Shown here one piece after another: positions 42,894 to 51,072 of a stretch of 64,000 nt of DNA (its first letter is position 1; each line of letters starts with the position of its first letter). The notes under the pieces are model-generated. The model did not search any database. It was not told where the DNA came from and was given only the letters and a program-made list of their open reading frames with translations. Source of the stretch: Geomonas propionica (GTDB lineage: Bacteria; Desulfobacterota; Desulfuromonadia; Geobacterales; Geobacteraceae). The position numbers and the translations under genes are program-made. The stretch covers positions 62,001-126,000 of the forward strand of contig NZ_JAEMHK010000005.1 of assembly GCF_016458235.1 (NCBI RefSeq). The letters are read 5' to 3'.

Positions 42894-42905
42894 TTGGTGC
42901 CGAAG
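42894..42905. repeat. Internal partial att copy
   Basis: TTGGTGCCGAAG repeats the first 12 bases of the 18-bp att core in the same orientation. It lies between the two candidate operators and just ahead of the small recombinase gene. Confidence 0.6.
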
Positions 42906-42920
42906 GGCTCTAATTTGGGC

Positions 42921-42966
42921 TTGACTGAATATCAAGTATTGGTGTATAAGGTTGCTACTTGATATT
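42921..42966 (+). promoter_or_regulatory. Promoter with inverted-repeat operator 2 for the small recombinase
   Basis: TTGACT (42921-42926), 18 bases, TATAAG (42945-42950). AATATCAAGTA (42928-42938) and TACTTGATATT (42956-42966) bracket the -10, 17 bases apart. A protein bound here would block transcription. Confidence 0.68.
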
Positions 42967-42982
42967 TATGGAGGGCCTACAA

Positions 42983-43591
42983 ATGTGGAATCCGAAGAGC
43001 GCAAGCAACTCCCCCAAAGAGGGCAGCATCATCTCTGTTGAACCGATCAGGAGTCGGAAACACATAGACCTCATCAAGAAGGCCTTGGCCGACAAGCCCC
43101 GCGACTACGCCCTCTTCGTGGTCGGCATCAACACCGCATACCGGGCATCAGAACTCCTGGCCCTGACGGTGGGGAAGGTGCGCCACCTGCAACCGGGCGA
43201 CACTTTCACCGTGAGGGAGCAGAAGACCAGCAAGAAGCGGGACGTGACGTTGAACAAGGCCGCATACGATGCGCTGCAGGCTCTTTTGACGATCATGCCG
43301 GATGCCGCAGACGATGTACCCATCTTCAACGGCAGGAAGGGAGACAAGGCGCTCACAGTCTCCACCCTGAATCGCTTGGTCAAAGAGTGGTGCTCTTGGT
43401 GCAACTTGCCGGGCAACTACGGCTCCCACACACTACGCAAAACGTGGGGGTATCATCAGCGGGTGACGTTCAAGCGCGATCTACCAGAGATCATGGTGGC
43501 ACTGGGGCACAGTAGCCAGCGGCAGACCCTCCACTACCTGTGCATTGCAGACAGCGAGATCCAAGACCTGTTCCTCCAAGGGGAACTGTAG
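42983..43591 (+). CDS. Short tyrosine recombinase
   Basis: A 202-aa recombinase consisting mostly of the catalytic domain. Catalytic residues are present: Arg about 53 in AYRASELLAL, H149-x-x-R152 in SHTLRKTWGY, His about 175 in LGHSSQRQT and Tyr about 185 in LHYLCI. The usual N-terminal core-binding domain is absent, a size like FimB/FimE-type invertases and some small-element recombinases. ATG 42983 follows GGAGGGCC. The gene starts right after the internal att copy and an operator-bearing promoter. It may act on the internal site, invert DNA, or help excision. Confidence 0.88.
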   Translation: MWNPKSASNSPKEGSIISVEPIRSRKHIDLIKKALADKPRDYALFVVGINTAYRASELLALTVGKVRHLQPGDTFTVREQKTSKKRDVTLNKAAYDALQALLTIMPDAADDVPIFNGRKGDKALTVSTLNRLVKEWCSWCNLPGNYGSHTLRKTWGYHQRVTFKRDLPEIMVALGHSSQRQTLHYLCIADSEIQDLFLQGEL

Positions 43592-43596
43592 ACGCA

Positions 43597-43632
43597 AGAA
43601 GGGCCACTCCTGGATCGGGGTGGCCCTCTTCG
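43597..43632. terminator. Bidirectional terminator between recombinase and small membrane gene
   Basis: AGAAGGGCCACTCC pairs with GGGGTGGCCCTCTT around TGGATC with one wobble; both flanks carry short T or A stretches. Confidence 0.75.
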
Positions 43633-43634
43633 TT

Positions 43635-43778
43635 CTACAGCTTCTGATACAGCACCCACAACAACAAGCTGATACACCCGCCGTTAAACATCGCCCAGGT
43701 GTGCGACCCTCGCCGGTAGAACCAGACAGCAGCGCAGGCATGAATCAAGATCAACACCCCGAAGAACAGTAAGTGCAT
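43635..43778 (-). CDS. 47-aa two-helix membrane miniprotein
   Basis: ATG 43778 to TAG 43635. Residues 2-19 (HLLFFGVLILIHACAAVW) and 31-45 (NGGCISLLLWVLYQKL region) are hydrophobic, with FYRRGSH between. TGGGGGTAAA precedes the ATG. Size and topology are holin-like, but no further evidence supports that role. Confidence 0.5.
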   Translation of the reverse strand: MHLLFFGVLILIHACAAVWFYRRGSHTWAMFNGGCISLLLWVLYQKL

Positions 43779-43930
43779 TTTACCCCCAGGTCTACCCCTT
43801 CACCTTGTCCTAAAGTCCCTCTAGAAGCGATTCTCGGAGGGGGTAGGGGCGGTCTTAGCGTGGCCGAGCGCCCCCACGCGAGACCCCTTTTGCCCACCCG
43901 CTCGTAGGATTTTTGAAAAAGTTAATTAAG

Positions 43931-45649
43931 TCAGTTACTTAGCAGTGGCGACAGATCCAGGCCGTAATCAAGGTGCTGCAGCAATTCGTTCTGTTCGTGC
44001 TCCTTGCCGTACCCGCCGCCGTAGGTGCCCAGTGTCAACTGCGCGTCCTTGATAAATTCCATTTTGTTCGTCAGATCCGCTGCTTCAAAGTGGCCGATGA
44101 TGCTCTGGAGGATCGAGATGTTCGGCACGGTCGCCAAGTCCTTCCGCTGCACAAACCACGAGATCATTGTCATGCGGAAGCTGTGCAGGTCTTTTTCTGC
44201 CAGTTGCTCCTTGATGTAGCCTTTCAGGAACTTTTGTTTGAACGTCCTGTTGAAGTCCTTCCCGTAGTATTTGTTCCACTTTCCCTCGTAGAGGACGAGG
44301 TTGTCAAACAGTCGATCCTTGCCGCTGGCCTTCTGCGCCTCCACGTACTTCAGGAATCCCAGGCGCACGAGATCGCGGTGTATCGGTGCTTGCCGGTCCT
44401 TGCTGTTCTTGGTCTTCTGGTGGAACTCCTCGCGGTTACGGAAGCAGATCACCCACACGTCGCCGCGCTGTTCGATGTCGGCGCAGCGTAACATGCAGGC
44501 CTCGTTGGCTCGCGCCCCGGTGTATGCGAAGAGTAGGGGAAGCCAGAATGTTTCCGGCTCCTTCTCACGATCCACCCCCGCCAGTACGCCGATCATCCGT
44601 TGCAACTCCTCCTGGGTGTACGGCGTCCGAATCTTCATGCGCTTGATGTCGTCTTTGCTCCCGGCTAGGCCGTCTGCGGGACTTCCCTTGATACCGTATT
44701 CGTGAGTCTTACCGTAGTCTATCAGTGTGCTGAACTCTGTCAGGATAAAGTGCTGTGAACCACCTGAGAGACGGCCCTTACGCTTCTTGGCTAGTTCACG
44801 CCAAGGAGCAGACATATCTTTTTTCTGTAGGCTGCGCGGATATTCTTTAAGGGCATCACGAAGGTCTATGCTTACTTCCCGGTCTATGGCATCAAGCGGA
44901 ACGTCTCCAATGATGTGAAGTATCTGCCGGTGAGTGGACTGGAGCCGTTTAGGGCTGCTCCAGGTGTCCATCTTATCCCTCTCGTAGATGTCAATCAGCT
45001 CCTTCAGGGACTTGGACTGCTTCCGGTTCCGGCGCTCCACATCGTAATCGGTGTCGTAGTTGCCGTTCAGGTGCTCGTTGTTCACCGTGTCGGCCTTGAT
45101 CTTGGCCTTCAGCAACTCGTTGCACAGCTTCGCGTACTCCGGCGAATCGTTCCCCAGATCCAAGTCAAACTTCTTCATGAACATATCAGCCGCCCGGACA
45201 ACCTGCGGCACCTCCTGTCCCTTTCTGCGCCCCAGGAGCCTCTTGCTCTTGGCGATGTCGTTCTCGATCATCTCCTGGTAGAGGTCGAATCCCTCGTCTG
45301 ATTCGATTACCTGACTAAGCAGATCGTCACCATCCTGGACACGATGCTGCCGTCTGGGGTCTGCGGATATAGGCTCTCGGTTACGCTGGCGCTCGAACAG
45401 GGTAATGCTTGCGTTCAGGTAGGTGTCGATGATCTTCTGGAGTACATCGTCGGGGAGGGTGTTGGAACGAATCAAGGTGAAAATCCTCTCTGTCTCAGCA
45501 GTGAACTTGTGCAGCAGGGTCTTTGCCTCCCTGTAGCGGGTGGTGCGCAGTGTACGACGAATCTCTCTCTGTTGGAAGTGGGGCAGGAGGTCGCTGGGGA
45601 TGCGCAGGCGGAACTGGTAGGTCTTGTTGATCTTGGTGAGGTAAAACAA
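43931..45649 (-). CDS. Tyrosine integrase of the element
   Basis: A 572-aa phage-type integrase. TTG 45649 is chosen because GAGGAG lies nine bases before it and the product then begins in the usual way (MFYLTKINKTYQFRLRIPSDL). Residues 1-60 form an arm-binding-like domain, a long charged middle follows, and the catalytic domain covers about 355-550: Arg about 379 (AYTGARANE), HxxR at about 487 (LHSFRMT), His about 517 (IIGHFE) and Tyr about 541 (LGTYGGGY). It is read away from the tRNA-Leu gene on the same strand, 94 bases beyond it, as expected of the integrase that made the insertion. Confidence 0.92.
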   Translation of the reverse strand: MFYLTKINKTYQFRLRIPSDLLPHFQQREIRRTLRTTRYREAKTLLHKFTAETERIFTLIRSNTLPDDVLQKIIDTYLNASITLFERQRNREPISADPRRQHRVQDGDDLLSQVIESDEGFDLYQEMIENDIAKSKRLLGRRKGQEVPQVVRAADMFMKKFDLDLGNDSPEYAKLCNELLKAKIKADTVNNEHLNGNYDTDYDVERRNRKQSKSLKELIDIYERDKMDTWSSPKRLQSTHRQILHIIGDVPLDAIDREVSIDLRDALKEYPRSLQKKDMSAPWRELAKKRKGRLSGGSQHFILTEFSTLIDYGKTHEYGIKGSPADGLAGSKDDIKRMKIRTPYTQEELQRMIGVLAGVDREKEPETFWLPLLFAYTGARANEACMLRCADIEQRGDVWVICFRNREEFHQKTKNSKDRQAPIHRDLVRLGFLKYVEAQKASGKDRLFDNLVLYEGKWNKYYGKDFNRTFKQKFLKGYIKEQLAEKDLHSFRMTMISWFVQRKDLATVPNISILQSIIGHFEAADLTNKMEFIKDAQLTLGTYGGGYGKEHEQNELLQHLDYGLDLSPLLSN

Positions 45650-45742
45650 AAGGGTCTCCTCGTGTGCCCCAGAATGTGGACATCTACGAGAAAACCCTTT
45701 TAGTTTCAGCAACCTGCAATAGTTACAACAGGTTATTTCTGA

Positions 45743-45760
45743 TTGGTGCCGAAGACTGGA
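45743..45760. repeat. Right attachment site within tRNA-Leu
   Basis: TTGGTGCCGAAGACTGGA forms the last 17 bases of tRNA-Leu(CAG) plus one base, identical to the left copy. Confidence 0.88.
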
Positions 45761-45830
45761 ATCGAACCAGCACACCCTTGCGAGTACTAGAACCTGAATC
45801 TAGCGCGTCTACCAATTCCGCCACTCCGGC
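45744..45830 (-). tRNA. tRNA-Leu (CAG), insertion target
   Basis: An 87-base class II tRNA starting GCCGGAGTGGCGGAATTGG. The loop TTCAGGT in stem CTAGA/TCTAG gives anticodon CAG; the variable arm and encoded CCA are complete, so the element has restored the gene's 3' end. Confidence 0.96.
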
Positions 45831-45844
45831 TTGCGAGAGACCTA

Positions 45845-45873
45845 CTTATAGCAAAGGAGCCCTTCCTGTGCAA
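45845..45873 (-). promoter_or_regulatory. Promoter of tRNA-Leu(CAG)
   Basis: On the minus strand TTGCAC, 17 bases, TATAAG, ending 14 bases before the tRNA. Confidence 0.75.
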
Positions 45874-45941
45874 GAAAAAAATGCCTGAATGATTATCTTT
45901 TTTGGGGCGGCCGCCTAAATTATTAAAAAAACGGCGGATGC

Positions 45942-45966
45942 AAAAAGAGGGGCTCGGAAGCCCCCC
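45942..45966 (-). terminator. Terminator of the ferritin-like gene
   Basis: On the minus strand GGGGCT-TCCG-AGCCCC is followed by TCTTTTTG. Confidence 0.8.
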
Positions 45967-45994
45967 TTGAGGTTGCTGCTATCGATGTCACAGG

Positions 45995-46483
45995 CTATTC
46001 CCTGACGTAGGTGTCCATGTCGGATTCGTCCACCATGGCCATGATCCGCGCGTACTCCGCCTCGATGGTGAGGAAGTGGTTGTGGGTCTCGTTGGCGTTC
46101 CACAGGAAGATTTCCTTGATGCCCGGGTCGGTGATTCTGCCGGCGGTCTCACGCAGGGCCTTCTCCAGGTGGGTCTCCTTCTCCATGGCGTACTCGAGCG
46201 CCTTCTGCTCGGTGAAGTCGGAGTCGATGGCCTTCTGGATCGAGGTGACCCACAGCGCCTCGTTTTGCGGCGGCGAGGTGATGAACTCCTCGAAGGAACC
46301 GAGATCGTTGCCGTGATAGGCCTTGAAGAACTGTGCTGCGTGTTCCTTCTCTTCACGGGCCAACTGTTCGAACAGTCGCTTGGCTTCCTTGTCCTTCATA
46401 TGCTGTGCGCCGATCTGGTAGAAGTTCATCGCGTTCTTTTCGGTCTGGATGGCCTGTTTCAGTGCGTCTTGCATGTCTTTCAT
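45995..46483 (-). CDS. Ferritin-like diiron protein (rubrerythrin-related, no rubredoxin domain)
   Basis: A 162-aa four-helix protein. Glutamate and ExxH pairs typical of the ferritin-like fold are present: QTEKNAMNFYQ, AREEKEHAAQFF, EKETHLEKAL and NANETHNHFLTIEAEY. There is no C-terminal CxxC rubredoxin part, so it is the erythrin-only type. Likely role is peroxide reduction or iron handling in an anaerobe. GGGGGTG precedes ATG 46483, and a perfect-consensus promoter lies upstream. Confidence 0.87.
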   Translation of the reverse strand: MKDMQDALKQAIQTEKNAMNFYQIGAQHMKDKEAKRLFEQLAREEKEHAAQFFKAYHGNDLGSFEEFITSPPQNEALWVTSIQKAIDSDFTEQKALEYAMEKETHLEKALRETAGRITDPGIKEIFLWNANETHNHFLTIEAEYARIMAMVDESDMDTYVRE

Positions 46484-46530
46484 TCACACCCCCTGTTCCC
46501 TTGATTATCATTAAAGTCATCGGTGTAAAC

Positions 46531-46558
46531 ATTATATGGGGTGTTGTTTGGTTGTCAA
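46531..46558 (-). promoter_or_regulatory. Consensus promoter of the ferritin-like gene
   Basis: On the minus strand TTGACA, 16 bases, TATAAT: both hexamers are exact matches to the sigma-70 consensus, implying strong expression. Confidence 0.85.
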
Positions 46559-46725
46559 CCGGACCACTGTGACTGCGCAATGCCAGTGGAAATTGGGAGT
46601 GTCGCGACGAATAAGGAGGATGAGCGACGTGTAATACGTCCTGCCCAAAGATCAAAGGGGGATGAGCGTTGGTGTAACGGTAACGCTTCGGTTGTGACAG
46701 TTGTTGCAGGGGAGGGTGACCAGAA

Positions 46726-46763
46726 AACAAAAAAGCGTCCCGGCTGAAGCTGGGACGCTTTTT
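46726..46763 (-). terminator. Terminator of tRNA-Leu(GAG) copy 1
   Basis: AAAAAGCGTCCC pairs with GGGACGCTTTTT around a 10-base loop; the minus-strand T-run is strong. Confidence 0.9.
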
Positions 46764-46770
46764 GTTTGTG

Positions 46771-46857
46771 TGGTGCCGAAGACGAGACTCGAACTCGTAC
46801 AGGCTATCGCCCGCCACCCCCTCAAGATGGTGTGTCTACCAATTCCACCACTTCGGC
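46771..46857 (-). tRNA. tRNA-Leu (GAG), copy 1
   Basis: An 87-base class II tRNA starting GCCGAAGTGGTGGAATTGG. Stem CCATC/GGTGG and loop TTGAGGG give anticodon GAG; CCA is encoded. Identical to the copy 260 bases upstream at 47031-47117. Confidence 0.95.
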
Positions 46858-46870
46858 AAGAAGAACCCAG

Positions 46871-46899
46871 TTTTTATCATCTGCTGAGTCCGAAGTCAA
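46871..46899 (-). promoter_or_regulatory. Promoter of tRNA-Leu(GAG) copy 1
   Basis: On the minus strand TTGACT, 17 bases, TAAAAA, 13 bases before the tRNA. Confidence 0.7.
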
Positions 46900-46984
46900 G
46901 AATTAAGAGAGCGGAATGACAGTTTTTATTGGCAGCAGCGGTTTCGGAAAAGGGAAGGGCGCCACGTTCGGAACGTAGGGAATG

Positions 46985-47020
46985 AAAAAAGCGTCCTGTC
47001 TCATGGAGCAGGACGCTTTC
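46985..47020 (-). terminator. Terminator of tRNA-Leu(GAG) copy 2
   Basis: AAAGCGTCCTG pairs with CAGGACGCTTT; the minus strand continues with T residues. Related in sequence to the copy 1 terminator. Confidence 0.88.
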
Positions 47021-47030
47021 GATGTTTAGC

Positions 47031-47117
47031 TGGTGCCGAAGACGAGACTCGAACTCGTACAGGCTATCGCCCGCCACCCCCTCAAGATGGTGTGTCTACC
47101 AATTCCACCACTTCGGC
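47031..47117 (-). tRNA. tRNA-Leu (GAG), copy 2
   Basis: Same 87 bases and anticodon GAG as copy 1. It lies just downstream of secG. Confidence 0.95.
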
Positions 47118-47130
47118 AAGAAGAACCCAG

Positions 47131-47159
47131 TTTGTATCATCTGACGCCAGAGATGTCAA
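47131..47159 (-). promoter_or_regulatory. Promoter of tRNA-Leu(GAG) copy 2
   Basis: On the minus strand TTGACA, 17 bases, TACAAA. It differs from the copy 1 promoter mainly upstream of the -10. Confidence 0.7.
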
Positions 47160-47177
47160 CAGCAAATCTCTAATTAA

Positions 47178-47582
47178 CTACTTTGCCGGAGCGGCGGGTG
47201 CAGCGGGCGCAGCCGGAGCTGCAGGTGCGGCCGGAGCCGCGGGTGCTGCCGCGTTGCCGGGTGCCACCGGTTTGACCGGCTGTTGCAGCGGCATGCCGCC
47301 CATCGGTGCCGGCTTGGCCTTGGGAGCCTTGGACATGATGGAGGAACCGCCGCCTTTGCCGGACACGAAGGCCAGGGAGAGGGAGGTCAGCATGAAGATG
47401 ACCGCTGCGTACGTGGTCAGTTTGCTCATGAAGGTGTTGCCGCCGCCCGCGCCGAACACGGACTGGCTGCCGCTGGCGCCGAAAGATGCGCCCATCTCAG
47501 CCCCTTTGCCGGACTGCAGCAGGACCACGACGATGAGGGCGAAACAGACGATGACGTGCAGGGTTACCAGTAAATAAGTCAT
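47178..47582 (-). CDS. secG: Preprotein translocase subunit SecG with Ala-Pro repeat tail
   Basis: A 134-aa SecG. Residues 1-75 are the standard two-helix protein: LLVTLHVIVCFALIVVVLLQ, the conserved GKGAEMGASFGASGSQSVFG loop, then LTTYAAVIFMLTSLSLAF. SecG aids SecYE in protein export across the inner membrane. The C-terminus carries about eight AAPAAP-type repeats, longer than in most SecG proteins, probably flexible and exposed. GGAGGTTAGG precedes ATG 47582. It is the last gene of the glycolytic operon, 78 bases after tpiA, a common pairing in bacteria. Confidence 0.94.
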   Translation of the reverse strand: MTYLLVTLHVIVCFALIVVVLLQSGKGAEMGASFGASGSQSVFGAGGGNTFMSKLTTYAAVIFMLTSLSLAFVSGKGGGSSIMSKAPKAKPAPMGGMPLQQPVKPVAPGNAAAPAAPAAPAAPAAPAAPAAPAK

Positions 47583-47660
47583 TTAAAACCTAACCTCCGA
47601 GATTGTTCACGAGACTGCCAAAGAGACTGTTTAGCATATTTGCAAAAAATAACCAAGCCT

Positions 47661-48416
47661 TTATTCGCCGAAACGGACGATGGAAGCGAAAGAGGCTCCC
47701 TTGAGACTGGCACCGCCGACCAAGGCGCCGTCTATGTCAGTGCAGGACATGAGTCCTTTGACATTGTCGGGTTTGACCGAGCCGCCATAGAGTATCCTCA
47801 CCTTGTCGGCGGCGGTCTTGCCGAACATCTTGGTCACCACGCCGCGTACGAATGCGTGCGCTTCCTGCGCCTGCTCGTCGGTGGCGACCTTGCCGGTGCC
47901 GATGGCCCAGACTGGCTCGTAGGCGATGATCACCGGGGCGAACTGGGTCTCGGTCAGGCCTTCCAGCCCTCCCTGCACCTGGCGCTCCAGCACCTTGAAG
48001 GTCTCGCCGGCTTCGCGCGCATCGAGGGTCTCGCCGATGCAGAAGATGGGGACCAGTGCGCCCTTGAGCGCGGCCTTGATCTTCTTGTTGACCGTCTGGT
48101 CGGTCTCGCCGAAGTACTGCCTGCGCTCGGAGTGCCCGATGATGACGTGGCTTGCGCCCGCGTCGAGCAGCATGCGCGGCGACACCTCGCCGGTGAAGGC
48201 CCCTTCCTCCTCCCAGAATACGTCCTGGGCGGCCAGGCTGATGCTGGTGCCGGCAAGCGCGGCGGGGAGGGAAGGGAGCACGGTGAATACCGGTGCCACC
48301 ACCACCTCGACGCTGTCAACCCCGGCCACCAACGGGGCCAGTTCCTCGATCAGGGCCAGCGCCTCGTCCTTTGTCTTATATAGTTTCCAGTTGCCTGCTA
48401 TGACCGGCTTGCGCAT
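47661..48416 (-). CDS. tpiA: Triose-phosphate isomerase
   Basis: A 251-aa TIM-barrel enzyme interconverting dihydroxyacetone phosphate and glyceraldehyde 3-phosphate. The N-terminal RKPVIAGNWKLYK holds the active-site Asn and Lys, VIIGHSERR the catalytic His, and AYEPVWAIGTGK the catalytic Glu; the phosphate loop ILYGGSVKPDN is also present. AGGAGGG precedes ATG 48416. It is the third gene of the gap-pgk-tpiA-secG operon, separated from pgk by a repeat-bearing gap of about 100 bases. Confidence 0.98.
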   Translation of the reverse strand: MRKPVIAGNWKLYKTKDEALALIEELAPLVAGVDSVEVVVAPVFTVLPSLPAALAGTSISLAAQDVFWEEEGAFTGEVSPRMLLDAGASHVIIGHSERRQYFGETDQTVNKKIKAALKGALVPIFCIGETLDAREAGETFKVLERQVQGGLEGLTETQFAPVIIAYEPVWAIGTGKVATDEQAQEAHAFVRGVVTKMFGKTAADKVRILYGGSVKPDNVKGLMSCTDIDGALVGGASLKGASFASIVRFGE

Positions 48417-48434
48417 CTAATCCCTCCTAAAAAA

Positions 48435-48514
48435 CAGGTTAAGGTTGAGGTCGAGTTAAGGAGAGGCAAAAAACCGGGGAGGTTTTTCTCAGCCTCAACC
48501 TTAACCTCAACCTG
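48435..48514. repeat. Inverted repeat between pgk and tpiA
   Basis: CAGGTTAAGGTTGAGG on the left faces CCTCAACCTTAACCT and CAACCTG on the right. Between them, AAAAAACC-GGGGA-GGTTTTT forms a small hairpin. It could fold within the operon mRNA. Confidence 0.7.
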
Positions 48515-48518
48515 CTAC

Positions 48519-49718
48519 TTACTTGTGTCCCTTGTCTTCCAGCACCTTGATGCCCGGCAGTTTCTTTCCTTCCAGGAGTTCCAGGAAGGCGCCGCCGCCG
48601 GTGGAGATGTAGCTGATCTTCGCGTACTCGCCGGCACGGTGCACCGCAACGTCGGTGTCGCCGCCGCCGACGATGGTGAGCGCGTAGGAGTTGGCCACCG
48701 CGGAGACCATGGCGAAGGTGCCGCGGGAGAAGGCGTCCATCTCGAAGACCCCCATCGGGCCGTTCCAGACGATGGTCTTCGCGTTCTGCAGCGCCTCGGC
48801 GAAGAGCGTCACGGTGGCGGGGCCGATGTCGAGCGCCATCCATCCCTCCGGGATTTCCTGGATCGGGCAGACCTTGGTCTCTGCGGCCGGGTTGAACTGG
48901 TCGGCGACCACGCAGTCGACCGGGAGGTAGAACTTGACGCCCATGGAACGCGCCTTCTCGTAGGCCTTCATGGCGGTGTCGATCAGGTCGTCCTCGACCA
49001 GAGACTTGCCGACGTTGTAACCCATCCCTTTCAGGAAGGTGAAGGCCATGCCGCCACCGATGATGATCTTGTCGACCTTGTCGCACAGGTTGTCGAGCAC
49101 CTCGATCTTGCCGGAAACCTTGGCGCCCCCCAGGATGGAGACCAGCGGGCGGATCGGGTTCTTCATCGCCTTCTCGAAGTAGTTCATCTCGTTCTTCATC
49201 AAAAAGCCCGCAGCCACCACCGGGAAGAAGTCGGTGATCGCCTCGACGGAAGCGTGGGCGCGGTGGGAAACGGCGAATGCGTCGTTCACGTACACCTCGC
49301 AGCCGTTGGTCAGGGCCTTGGCGAAGTCAACGTCGTTTTTCTCCTCGCCGGCATAGAAGCGGACGTTCTCCAGCATGACCACGTCGCCCGGCTGCATGGC
49401 GTCGATCATGGCGCGCACGTCGTCACCGATGCAGTCCGAGGCCAGCTTCACCTCTTTGCCCAGGAGCCTGGAGAGGCGCTTGGCGGCGGGGGCCATGGAG
49501 TACTTCTCCTTGCGCTCACCCTTGGGGCGCCCCAGGTGCGAGGCGAGCACGATCTTCGCCTTCTGGTCTAGCGCGTAGTTCAGGCTCGGCAACACGGCGC
49601 GGATGCGGGTGTCCTCGGTGATGTTCTGGTGGTCGTCCAAAGGCACGTTGAAGTCGACGCGCATGAACAGCTTCTTCCCGGCAAGGTTTTCGATCTCATC
49701 GATGTAACGAATTGACAT
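48519..49718 (-). CDS. pgk: Phosphoglycerate kinase
   Basis: A 399-aa enzyme of normal length. Substrate-binding [23 protein letters not shown] segment ([14 protein letters not shown]) and the nucleotide loop [15 protein letters not shown] are present. It makes ATP from 1,3-bisphosphoglycerate in glycolysis or runs in reverse in gluconeogenesis, which is the main direction in acetate-grown Geobacter relatives. ATG 49718 is chosen because AGGAGGAG precedes it; the frame continues upstream without family sense. Second in the operon. Confidence 0.98.
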   Translation of the reverse strand: MSIRYIDEIENLAGKKLFMRVDFNVPLDDHQNITEDTRIRAVLPSLNYALDQKAKIVLASHLGRPKGERKEKYSMAPAAKRLSRLLGKEVKLASDCIGDDVRAMIDAMQPGDVVMLENVRFYAGEEKNDVDFAKALTNGCEVYVNDAFAVSHRAHASVEAITDFFPVVAAGFLMKNEMNYFEKAMKNPIRPLVSILGGAKVSGKIEVLDNLCDKVDKIIIGGGMAFTFLKGMGYNVGKSLVEDDLIDTAMKAYEKARSMGVKFYLPVDCVVADQFNPAAETKVCPIQEIPEGWMALDIGPATVTLFAEALQNAKTIVWNGPMGVFEMDAFSRGTFAMVSAVANSYALTIVGGGDTDVAVHRAGEYAKISYISTGGGAFLELLEGKKLPGIKVLEDKGHK

Positions 49719-49734
49719 GACTCCTCCTAGACGC

Positions 49735-49772
49735 AAAAAAATAAACGAGGGGGGAGAAAAGCTCCCCCCCCG
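49735..49772 (-). terminator. Hairpin between gap and pgk
   Basis: On the minus strand GGGGGGAGC-TTTT-CTCCCCCC is followed by TCGTTTATTTTTTT. It may attenuate transcription so that gap mRNA exceeds pgk mRNA. Confidence 0.7.
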
Positions 49773-49798
49773 CAATATGTATTCAATTTCAGAGCTTC

Positions 49799-50806
<1,008 letters not shown>

Positions 50807-50834
50807 TTAATTAAGTATTCTTTCACAATTGAGG

Positions 50835-50863
50835 ATACTAACAGCCGAACCGGTGGGCGTCAA
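50835..50863 (-). promoter_or_regulatory. Promoter of the gap operon
   Basis: On the minus strand TTGACG, 17 bases, TAGTAT. Confidence 0.8.
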
Positions 50864-51072
50864 GATTTTATTCAAGCTTTTTCTGCTATGGTCGATAGCG
50901 TCAATGGGCACCGGAAGCGATCCTTATGACCGCGATTCGCGGGCTTGTGACAGGAAAATTATCGGTGAATAAATCCACATAATAATTGACTTTTTATTGG
51001 ACTATAAATTATGCTGGCGTTGCCCATGATGCGCATTTTTTTCTCCACGCCGTTGCTGGAAATAGACTATAG

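Larger units (their letters stand above)
38317..45760. mobile_element. Integrated genetic element in the 3' end of tRNA-Leu(CAG)
   Basis: The perfect 18-bp direct repeat TTGGTGCCGAAGACTGGA bounds the segment (38317-38334 and 45743-45760); the right copy is the 3' end of the intact tRNA gene. Next to it lies a tyrosine recombinase gene. The cargo is about a dozen genes, most under 150 codons. The word GTGCCCCAGA occurs once near each end (38411-38420 and 45664-45673), 77 and 70 bases in from the att copies, and may be a recombinase arm site. No capsid, tail, relaxase or conjugation genes are seen. A third partial att copy at 42894 suggests two elements side by side. Confidence 0.9.

Noticed and set aside
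46771-47117. Pair of long direct repeats that could suggest an array or duplication element
   Set aside because: They are two tRNA-Leu(GAG) genes with their own promoters and terminators, not CRISPR or a transposon.
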